8,497 nucleotides of DNA from an uncultured delta proteobacterium (lineage in GTDB: Bacteria; Myxococcota_A; Bradymonadia; REDH01): contig CAIWGR010000071.1 in the NCBI GenBank assembly GCA_903912275.1, forward strand, positions 1 to 8,497, read 5' to 3'. The notes under the pieces are model-generated. The model was not told where the DNA came from, ran no database searches, and saw only the letters and a list, made by a program, of their open reading frames with translations. Positions 1 to 5,287 of the stretch are shown here, one piece after another (position 1 is the stretch's first letter; each line of letters opens with the position of its first letter). Position numbers and translations under genes: made by a program.

Positions 1-527
1 CCTTCGACCTCGTCCTCGTTGAAGCCCTCGAGCAGCACCGTGTTGATGTGGATGGGGCCGAGCCCGGCTGCCGTGGCCGCTTCGATGCCGCGCCACACCT
101 TGTCGATGAGGCCGTTGCGCGTAATCACGGCGTAACGGTCGGGTCGGAGCGAGTCGATGCTCACATTGACGCGGCTCAGTCCCGCCGCAGCGAGCACCTC
201 AGCCTGCTCTGCGAGCAGCAGCCCGTTGGTCGTAAGCGCCGGTGCCGTGAAGGGTGTTTCGGCCGTGACACGCGTTACAAGCTGCGGGAGCCCCGGCCGC
301 AGCAAGGGCTCGCCGCCCGTGATGCGGAGCCGCGTGAAGCCAAGCGCTGCGGCCTCCTGGAGTACAAAGAGGATATCGTCGTCGGTGAGCAGCTCGCGCC
401 GCGGCGCAAACACCATGCCCTTCGCCGGCATGCAGTAGGCGCACCGTAGGTTACAGCGGTCGATGACCGAGAGACGGAGGTAGTCTACACGGCGTCCATG
501 GCTGTCTGTGAGGGGGTGGTGCGGCAC
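1..527 (-). CDS. moaA: GTP 3',8-cyclase MoaA, N-terminal part (cut by the window edge)
   Basis: This radical SAM enzyme rearranges GTP to 3',8-cyclo-7,8-dihydro-GTP, the first step of molybdenum cofactor synthesis, in the cytoplasm with MoaC. The 175 visible residues carry the SAM-cluster motif CNLRCAYC (Cys25, Cys29, Cys32), the SAM-binding stretch RITGGEPLLR (about 68-77), TTNG (99-102) and NVSIDSL (121-127), all in MoaA order and spacing. The second C-terminal cluster lies beyond the left edge, since MoaA is usually about 330 residues. I chose the GTG at 527 because it gives the usual short leader before the GRRVDYLRLSV stretch; the frame stays open upstream and there is no strong Shine-Dalgarno, so the start is uncertain. 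It is divergent from queD across 133 bases. QueE is a less likely identity, because the CX3CX2C spacing with GGEPLLR and NVSIDSL is MoaA-like. Confidence 0.93.
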   Translation of the reverse strand, partial: MPHHPLTDSHGRRVDYLRLSVIDRCNLRCAYCMPAKGMVFAPRRELLTDDDILFVLQEAAALGFTRLRITGGEPLLRPGLPQLVTRVTAETPFTAPALTTNGLLLAEQAEVLAAAGLSRVNVSIDSLRPDRYAVITRNGLIDKVWRGIEAATAAGLGPIHINTVLLEGFNEDEVE

Positions 528-620
528 GGTGGTTTGCGAAGACTCCGAGAGAGACAGTGGCGGTAGAAGGGGGAGCCGGTGATGTCGAGAGTCGCGGCGA
601 AGTTTGCGCCTCCTGCGGCG

Positions 621-636
621 TGGCACTAGTTCTGCC
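621..636 (+). promoter_or_regulatory. Candidate sigma-54 (-24/-12) promoter for queD
   Basis: The sequence TGGCAC, five bases, then CTGCC matches the sigma-54 consensus TGGCAC-N5-TTGCW except for the first and last bases of the -12 box; the invariant GG and GC are at the right spacing. A start of transcription about 12 bases downstream (near 647) would leave a leader of about 14 bases holding the GAGG ribosome site. No good -35 box lies 16-18 bases before the nearby TATCTA (642-647). This is a pattern match only. Confidence 0.4.
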
Positions 637-660
637 GCGCCTATCTAACGCCGAGGTTTC

Positions 661-1101
661 ATGCTCGTCTGCACACGCCGGATTGAATGGGATGCCATGC
701 ACCGCATCCCCAACCACGAGGGACGCTGCCGCGCCTTCCACGGCCACCGCTATGTGGCAGAGGTGACCTGCCACGCACCCTCGCTCGATGCGCTCGGCCG
801 CATCGTCGACTTCGGTGTCATCAAGGAGCGGGTCGGCGGCTGGGTCGACGCGCAGTGGGACCACACCGCGATTCTCATGCGCGGCGACAGCGACCCGGCT
901 GCGCTCGCGGTTGCTGCCTCCAACGAGGCGCTGGGCCGGCCCATCTACTGGATGGATGCGCCGCCGACGGCCGAAAACATCGCGGCCGAGCTGGCGGTGA
1001 AGGCGAACGAACTGCTCGCGGGCACAGGCGTCAGGGTGGTGCGGCTGCGCATCTGGGAGACGCCAAACGCCTGGGCGGAGTGGACGCCCGACCCCGCCTA
1101 G
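661..1101 (+). CDS. queD: 6-carboxytetrahydropterin synthase (QueD/PTPS family)
   Basis: QueD converts 7,8-dihydroneopterin triphosphate to 6-carboxy-5,6,7,8-tetrahydropterin on the route to queuosine and other 7-deazaguanines. The 146-residue protein has the zinc ligands His14, His27 and His29 (HGH), the catalytic Cys23 before them, DFGVIK (50-55), WDH with His68, PTAENIA (102-108) and Glu133 in the WETPNAWAEW end. The RIxWDAMHRIPNHEGRCR start resembles the bacterial QueD subgroup rather than animal PTPS. The ATG at 661 is preceded by GAGG four bases away (653-656). Its stop (1099-1101) interlocks with the stop of the convergent uridine kinase gene. No queC, queE or queF is in view, so queuosine rather than another pterin product is inferred from the family. 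Confidence 0.9.
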   Translation: MLVCTRRIEWDAMHRIPNHEGRCRAFHGHRYVAEVTCHAPSLDALGRIVDFGVIKERVGGWVDAQWDHTAILMRGDSDPAALAVAASNEALGRPIYWMDAPPTAENIAAELAVKANELLAGTGVRVVRLRIWETPNAWAEWTPDPA

Positions 1102-1736
1102 AGGTCCGAGACGTTGCGCGGGTGGGCGCGGAAGAGGAGCGCCTGCGTGATCAGGTTGATGCCGACGGTGTTCTGCCCCCCTTCCGGGAGCAGGATGTTG
1201 GCGTGGCGCTTGCTCGGTTCGACGAACTGCTCGTGCATGGGGCGGACGGTCGCGAAGTATTGGTCGCGCACGTCGAGGAAGGAGCGCCCCCGCTCCACCA
1301 TGTCGCGCCGCATGCGGCGCATCAGGCGGATATCGGCGTCGGTCTCGACAAAGATCATCAGGTCGAACCGGGCGCGGAGCTCGGGGCTGGCGAGCACCAG
1401 AATGCCCTCGACAACGACCGTTCGCGCAGGCGCGACGGTAGAGGTAACGGAGGTGCGCGTATGGGTGCGGAAGTCGTAGACCGGCTTCTCAAAGGAGCGA
1501 CCTGCGCGGAGCTCGTCGAGGTGGCTGGCCAGCAGCGAGGTCTCAAGCGCGTCGGGGTGGTCGAAGTTGAGGGCCGCTCGCTCCTCGAAGTTGAGGTGGC
1601 TGAAGTCGCGGTAGTAGGAGTCGTGGTCGATGATGGCGCAGCTGCCGGGCAGCATCGCCTCGATGATGGTGCGTGCGACGGTGCTCTTTCCGCTCCCGCT
1701 CCCGCCTGCGACGCCGATGATGTAGGGATGGCTCAT
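1098..1736 (-). CDS. udk: Uridine kinase (uridine/cytidine monophosphokinase)
   Basis: Udk phosphorylates uridine or cytidine to UMP or CMP in pyrimidine salvage. The 212-residue protein has the Walker A loop GGSGSGKST (11-19), DHDSYYRD (37-44), NFDHPDA (57-63), YDFRTHTR (86-93), VEGILVL (108-114), FVETDADIRL (128-137) and the arginine-rich lid MRRDMVERGR (141-150), all in the canonical order and at the family's usual length. I chose the ATG at 1736 rather than an in-frame ATG at 1823, because the start is directly before the P-loop strand as in relatives and AGGA lies six bases upstream. The gene ends tail-to-tail with queD on a shared CTAG and is divergent from the murein endopeptidase gene. 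Confidence 0.96.
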   Translation of the reverse strand: MSHPYIIGVAGGSGSGKSTVARTIIEAMLPGSCAIIDHDSYYRDFSHLNFEERAALNFDHPDALETSLLASHLDELRAGRSFEKPVYDFRTHTRTSVTSTVAPARTVVVEGILVLASPELRARFDLMIFVETDADIRLMRRMRRDMVERGRSFLDVRDQYFATVRPMHEQFVEPSKRHANILLPEGGQNTVGINLITQALLFRAHPRNVSDL

Positions 1737-1742
1737 CTGATT

Positions 1743-1746
1743 TCCT
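1743..1746 (-). promoter_or_regulatory. Ribosome binding site setting the udk start
   Basis: Read on the minus strand, AGGA is followed by AATCAG and then the ATG at 1736. The six-base spacing favours this start over the longer frame that opens at 1823. Confidence 0.7.
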
Positions 1747-1823
1747 GCTGCTGGTTGAGGTCGCGCTCGATAGTCGGAAGCGACGACGCGGGGCAAGTAG
1801 GCTGGCGTGGTGGCTACCAACAT

Positions 1824-1856
1824 TGGCCCGCGACGCTGTGATGGGGTAGCGGGCCA
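1824..1856. repeat. Inverted repeat TGGCCCGC-N17-GCGGGCCA before the endopeptidase gene
   Basis: A perfect 8-base inverted repeat (1824-1831 and 1849-1856) is separated by 17 bases and ends two bases before the ATG at 1859. It sits in the 122-base divergent spacer between udk and the endopeptidase gene. It could be an operator, or an RNA hairpin covering the region where the ribosome would bind. There is no T-run after it, so it is not an intrinsic terminator for either gene. Confidence 0.5.
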
Positions 1857-1858
1857 TC

Positions 1859-3622
1859 ATGGCGATGGGCGTGGAAAATAGAAGCTGGCGTTGCGGCATG
1901 TGGGAGGCCGCACGCAATGCCCTACCGGGCTTGCTGGTGGCCTGCCTGCTGGTGTCGGCAGTGCCTTGTGCGCATGCCTCCGTTGGGCGTTCATGGGACC
2001 TATTCGGCCTTGCCACGGCGCCCCGGGCGGCGCAGCAGGAGATGGTCAAGCGCGGTCGCGAGCGGCTCTTCCCCTACCTGCCGGACGAGCCCAAGGGACG
2101 AAGCCTCTCTGTGGGAACGGCGCAAGATGGATTCATCGTCAGCGCCCGTCCGCTGCCGCTGCCTGGCGACCACTACGCCGTGCTCCCCCGCCAGCTTTCG
2201 CGCAAACTGCTCTACGGAACACAGGAGCTCATCGGTGCGATTGTCTCGGCCTCTGACGCGGTTGCAGCCGCGTCGCCCGGCGCGGTGTTGGGCGTGGGAA
2301 ACATCGGGCGCCGCGAAGGTGGCGACATCCCCTACTCGGTCAGCCACAACGCCGGCCGCGATGCCGACCTTGCCTTCTATGCCACCGACGCGGGCGGGCG
2401 CCCCGTCCTTCTCCCCGACCTGGTCCGCTTCGACGGCAGCGGCCGTAGCCGAGACTTCGACGGCTTCTACCGGTTCGACGTGGCGCGGAACTGGCTCCTC
2501 GTGCGCTCACTCTCGGGCGACCCGCAGGTGCAGATGGAGTACCTCTTCATCTCCGACCCGCTCCGTGCGCTCTTGCTCAGCCACGCCCGGCAGATCGGCG
2601 AACCTCCCGCCGTGGTACAGCGGGCGGCCTCCATGCTGATGCAGCCGGGCCGCGACATCCCGCACGACGACCACCTCCACATTCGCATCTACTGCGGCCG
2701 CGCCGATCGTGGCGCGGGATGTGAAAACCGCTCTCGCATTCTCCCCGGCGTGGAAACCTACGAAGGCATTCGCGATGGCCGGCTTAAGCAGGCCGCGCTC
2801 TACGCTCATGGAAAGGCGCCCGAGGTGCGCATCGCCGCGCTGGAGCGCATCGCCTGGTTGCGTGGCGCGGAGCAGGCGCCTGCAGTGCTCTCCGCGCTGA
2901 GCGACCCCGTGGCGCGGGTGCGGGAGGCCGCGGTCTTTGCCGCCGCATCGCTGGCGCCACCGCGCGTCGCGTCGCTGCTCGCTGATCGGATGGAGAGTGA
3001 GGAAGACCCGCGCGTGCAGCGGGCGATCCTGCTGGCGCTCGGGCAGGTGGGCGGGCCGTCGGCAGAGGCGATTCTCGGCTCGGCGCTGGCGCGGCGAAGC
3101 GTCGTCCGGCTCTCTGGCAAAGAGGCCGACCTCCGACTCGTTGCGCTCGAAGGCATTGGCCGGGCGCACGCGCTCTCTGTCCTTCCTCAGGTTGCCGATT
3201 TCGTCCAAGGAGAGGATCTGCCGCTCGCGCTGGCGGCCGAGTCGACGCTGCGGCTGCTGTTGCTCTGGCAGCCCGACGGCGCAGCGGACGACGGCGCGGA
3301 GGCGCGCACCGCGCGTGCTGCCGGTTGGCGCGAGCGAATCGCGCAGACTGCGCGTCGCGATTGGCTGTCGGTCCGCAAGGCCGGACTGGCGGCGCGGGGT
3401 GCCGAGCCATCGGGGACCGCGCAGGGATATGCAACGAGTCTCGCTCCGCTGGCCGGCGACCGCGATGTCGCGGTGAGACGCGCCGCACAAGAGGAGCTAG
3501 GCCGTGTCACGGGCAACGTCGCCGAATCGTGGCGCTGGGGAAGAGAGCAGGCCGCAACCTACTGGGTGAAGTGGGTGCGCCGTCACCCCGACGCGGCGCG
3601 CTGGCGAAGCGCCGACCACTGA
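1859..3622 (+). CDS. Exported MepA-type (M74) murein endopeptidase with C-terminal HEAT repeats
   Basis: The protein (587 residues) starts with a signal peptide: hydrophobic stretch about 22-36 and a likely cleavage after AHA (38-40). Residues about 80-300 match penicillin-insensitive murein endopeptidases of the LAS zinc peptidase group: SHNAGRDADL gives His163 and Asp170 with the family spacing, and DDHLHIRIYC gives His272 and His274, followed by two cysteines (279, 288) as in MepA. Such enzymes cut D-alanyl-meso-diaminopimelate crosslinks in the periplasm. From about 306 to 550 follow HEAT-like helical repeats (for example PEVRIAALERIAWL and DPVARVREAAVFAAASL) and a Trp-rich end. MepA itself is about 270 residues, so the HEAT half is an addition, perhaps for binding a partner. 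The start is uncertain: no clear Shine-Dalgarno precedes 1859, and ATGs at 1865 or 1898 would keep the signal peptide. Confidence 0.85.
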   Translation: MAMGVENRSWRCGMWEAARNALPGLLVACLLVSAVPCAHASVGRSWDLFGLATAPRAAQQEMVKRGRERLFPYLPDEPKGRSLSVGTAQDGFIVSARPLPLPGDHYAVLPRQLSRKLLYGTQELIGAIVSASDAVAAASPGAVLGVGNIGRREGGDIPYSVSHNAGRDADLAFYATDAGGRPVLLPDLVRFDGSGRSRDFDGFYRFDVARNWLLVRSLSGDPQVQMEYLFISDPLRALLLSHARQIGEPPAVVQRAASMLMQPGRDIPHDDHLHIRIYCGRADRGAGCENRSRILPGVETYEGIRDGRLKQAALYAHGKAPEVRIAALERIAWLRGAEQAPAVLSALSDPVARVREAAVFAAASLAPPRVASLLADRMESEEDPRVQRAILLALGQVGGPSAEAILGSALARRSVVRLSGKEADLRLVALEGIGRAHALSVLPQVADFVQGEDLPLALAAESTLRLLLLWQPDGAADDGAEARTARAAGWRERIAQTARRDWLSVRKAGLAARGAEPSGTAQGYATSLAPLAGDRDVAVRRAAQEELGRVTGNVAESWRWGREQAATYWVKWVRRHPDAARWRSADH

Positions 3623-3668
3623 CCGCTGCAACATTCGGGTGTCAGATGCCGACAATGGGAAAGGTCCC

Positions 3669-3674
3669 AGGAGG
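3669..3674 (+). promoter_or_regulatory. Ribosome binding site setting the start at 3679
   Basis: A full AGGAGG lies four bases before the ATG at 3679. It rules against the in-frame ATGs at 3647 and 3656 and against a start inside the upstream gene. The string GAGGTTTCATG is the same as at the queD start (653-663). Confidence 0.75.
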
Positions 3675-3678
3675 TTTC

Positions 3679-4128
3679 ATGTCCGACGCCCGTTCCCGAC
3701 GCCTGCAGCGTGAGCTGTTCGCAATGCTGTTCTTTGTCGCCCTGCTCGTCCGCCCGCGAACGCCCGCAGATGAACTCGCTCGCGCGGCACCTCCTGCCCC
3801 CGCAGTCGCAGTCCGTGAGCAGGCCGGCCGACTCGAGCGGGCCGACCCCGCCGATTGGAACGGACACACCGCCGCCGCCCTTGCCGCAGAGGGACCACCC
3901 TACTGTTGGTGGGCGGTGGATGGTGAGCTGTTGCCGCTGCTCGGCGTGCCGCCCGCGACCTCAGCGAAGCTGCTGCAACACGCCGAACGCGGAGGCCTAC
4001 CCGACGCCATCTCGCTGCGTGAGCAGGCGGGACTCTCGCTGCCCCATGCAACCCGCTGGAGCGGCCAGTTCAAGACGGTCTGCACGGGGCGCGAGCTCCA
4101 TCGAAGCGCGCCGCCCAAGCCACGCTAG
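3679..4128 (+). CDS. Small membrane-anchored or exported protein, possible helix-hairpin-helix segment
   Basis: I do not recognise this 149-residue protein with certainty. Its N-terminus is basic (RSRRLQR) followed by a short hydrophobic stretch (about 13-23, ELFAMLFFVALLV), so it is probably a signal anchor or signal peptide. A Pro/Ala-rich linker follows. Residues about 84-126 (LLPLLGVPPATSAKLLQ, then HAERGGLPDAISLREQAGL) have the spacing of a ComEA-like helix-hairpin-helix unit: a GVP turn between two helices, then a second hairpin-like turn. ComEA binds DNA outside the cell, but the similarity here is by eye and weak. Two cysteines (76 and 125) could pair. It follows the endopeptidase gene by 56 bases on the same strand and may be cotranscribed with it. 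Its stop interlocks with that of the convergent lipoprotein gene. Confidence 0.7.
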   Translation: MSDARSRRLQRELFAMLFFVALLVRPRTPADELARAAPPAPAVAVREQAGRLERADPADWNGHTAAALAAEGPPYCWWAVDGELLPLLGVPPATSAKLLQHAERGGLPDAISLREQAGLSLPHATRWSGQFKTVCTGRELHRSAPPKPR

Positions 4129-4784
4129 CGGGCTGCACCCGAGCCGGCGGCCTCGCCCGACCCTGCTGCGGAGCCACCGCGTTTGACGAGGTCGAGCAGG
4201 GCGTCGGTGCCGCGGTTGCTGCTGCCGAAGGCCTCGACCGCTGCCTCCACATTGGAGCGGTTGGCCTCGACCTGCGCGAGCGCCTTCGTCAGCGCCTCGT
4301 GTACGGGAGAGCCGACGCGCCAGCTGCCATCCACGGCGCGGACCATCTGATAGACCTGATGAGAGGTGGTCACCAATGTGGCGTGGTTGCCATCGGTCTG
4401 CACGGCGTCCACAACCTTGATGCCATCCACGAAGGCCGCCTCGGAGGGGATGTTCTCCTTGTAGAGCAGTTCGCCGAAGAGCTGCTCGGGCGACGAGACC
4501 CGCTCCAGGATGGCGACGCCGGTCTTGCTGGTCGCCACCGCCTGATCTGCAGCGGGCAGCCGAGCGATGAGTGTCTTGGTCTTGACCAGCGACGCGTAGG
4601 AAGCGGCAAAGAGTTGCTGCGTCTCCGGTGAGAGCGTACGCCAGACTCCGGCAGAGTCCTGCGCAAACAGCGCTGCGGCAAAGCTGTTGAGCCCACCCTC
4701 AGGAGAGTCGGCTGGCGCCTGCTGCTCGCAGGCCGCCAAGAGCAGAGGCAGCACACAGGGTAGTAGGCGGAAGAGGTGCTTCAT
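4125..4784 (-). CDS. Predicted lipoprotein of unknown function
   Basis: The protein has 219 residues. A type II signal peptide is clear: basic MKHLFR, a hydrophobic core, and the lipobox LAAC with Cys19 as the acylated residue. Residue +2 is Glu, so the outer membrane is the likely destination. The mature part begins with a helical stretch (SPEGGLNSFAAALFAQDSAG), and a likely beta region around 130-170 ends in GSWRVGSPV, a layout seen in NTF2-like or DUF4878-like envelope lipoproteins; that assignment is only suggestive. The tail (about 202-219) is Gly/Ser/Ala-rich and probably disordered. I chose the ATG at 4784 because it starts the signal peptide; the frame extends to 4886 but that part overlaps the divergent gene. 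The 38-base spacer to that gene holds a short dyad. Confidence 0.85.
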   Translation of the reverse strand: MKHLFRLLPCVLPLLLAACEQQAPADSPEGGLNSFAAALFAQDSAGVWRTLSPETQQLFAASYASLVKTKTLIARLPAADQAVATSKTGVAILERVSSPEQLFGELLYKENIPSEAAFVDGIKVVDAVQTDGNHATLVTTSHQVYQMVRAVDGSWRVGSPVHEALTKALAQVEANRSNVEAAVEAFGSSNRGTDALLDLVKRGGSAAGSGEAAGSGAAR

Positions 4785-4787
4785 CTT

Positions 4788-4800
4788 GACGGTTTCCGTC
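4788..4800. repeat. Short dyad GACGGTTTCCGTC between divergent lipoprotein genes
   Basis: A perfect 5-base inverted repeat with a 3-base loop lies in the 38-base spacer between the two divergent lipoprotein genes, four bases from the start at 4784. On the minus-strand transcript the hairpin would enclose the only GGA-like ribosome site for that gene. It may be a small operator or an RNA hairpin, and it could also be chance. Confidence 0.3.
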
Positions 4801-4810
4801 TCGCTCTCGT

Positions 4811-4815
4811 AGGAA
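4811..4815 (+). promoter_or_regulatory. Ribosome binding site setting the start at 4823
   Basis: AGGAA followed by seven bases and ATG supports the start at 4823, even though this leaves an unusually long, basic stretch of about 20 residues before the hydrophobic core of the signal peptide. Confidence 0.6.
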
Positions 4816-4822
4816 GTCCGAA

Positions 4823-5287
4823 ATGTATTCGATCCTCTCTCACAAGGCAAAGGCTTACACGAGCCAATTGCGCGCTTCGGTGGCATGGTTGCCGCTGCTG
4901 TCTGCGCTGCTCACAGGCTGCCTTGGCGGAGACCCCAACGCGGCTGGCTCGCCCGAAAGCGCGGAACGGGACCTGTTCCACGCACTGATCGAAAGCGACC
5001 CCGGCGTGACAAGCTACCTCTCCGCCGCGTCGAACAAGCAGCTCGATGCTGCGGCTGCCGCGCTCGGCCCCGAGCTCGAACCCTTTGCGGCGCGCCGTGC
5101 GGTGCTCGCCTCAGCAGGCGTTCCGGAGCCCCGCTCCATCGCGACGGTCAGGCGTGTGAAGGAGTCAAAGGAGGAGGTAACGCTTGAGGCCACCCTCCTC
5201 GACGGTCGCACCGTCCAGACACGTTGGCATCGCGAAGCTGGCAAGTGGGTTGCCGACCTCTCCCTCTCGCGCTCGGGAGGGTCGTAG
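4823..5287 (+). CDS. Predicted lipoprotein, first gene of the pseudokinase operon
   Basis: This 154-residue protein has a long basic N-region (about 1-20), a hydrophobic core (about 21-31) and the lipobox LTGC with Cys33. Residue +2 is Leu, which suggests outer-membrane sorting. The mature part opens with predicted helices (SPESAERDLFHALIESDPG onward) and ends in a beta-rich region finishing with GKWVADLSL. I do not recognise a named family. The order of elements and several positions (SPE, F-AL, D-G-V, KQL or QQL, W-V) resemble the divergent lipoprotein at 4125-4784, which suggests an old duplication. Its TAG stop abuts the ATG of the pseudokinase gene, and the GGAGG for that gene lies within its last codons, so the two are probably translationally coupled and may act together at the envelope. 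Confidence 0.85.
   Translation: MYSILSHKAKAYTSQLRASVAWLPLLSALLTGCLGGDPNAAGSPESAERDLFHALIESDPGVTSYLSAASNKQLDAAAAALGPELEPFAARRAVLASAGVPEPRSIATVRRVKESKEEVTLEATLLDGRTVQTRWHREAGKWVADLSLSRSGGS
5275..5280 (+). promoter_or_regulatory. Ribosome binding site for the pseudokinase gene
   Basis: GGGAGG inside the last codons of the lipoprotein gene is seven bases before the ATG at 5288, which directly follows the TAG stop. This supports both the start and translational coupling. Confidence 0.75.

Noticed and set aside
1..527. 7-carboxy-7-deazaguanine synthase (QueE) as identity of the left-edge gene, suggested by adjacent queD
   Set aside because: The CX3CX2C cluster with GGEPLLR and NVSIDSL at MoaA spacing fits GTP 3',8-cyclase better than the shorter QueE.
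1737..1823. N-terminal extension of uridine kinase to an ATG at 1823
   Set aside because: The extra 29 residues are not family-like, and a good ribosome site directs the start at 1736.
687..1841. Long plus-strand open frame over queD and the antisense of udk
   Set aside because: It crosses two convincing genes in other frames, its translation is low-complexity Arg/Gly/Ala/Val-rich, and no family motif is seen. Long spurious frames are expected in GC-rich DNA.
2507..3490. Long minus-strand open frame inside the endopeptidase gene
   Set aside because: The Arg-rich translation has no recognisable domain, while the plus strand carries clear signal peptide, zinc motifs and HEAT repeats.
4787..4816. 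TTGACG-N18-TAGGAA as a sigma-70 promoter for the gene at 4823
   Set aside because: The supposed -10 box overlaps the ribosome binding site and would give an almost leaderless message; TAGGAA is also a poor -10 match.
4785..4886. N-terminal extension of the minus-strand lipoprotein to an ATG at 4886
   Set aside because: It would bury the signal peptide and lipobox inside the protein and overlap the divergent lipoprotein gene.
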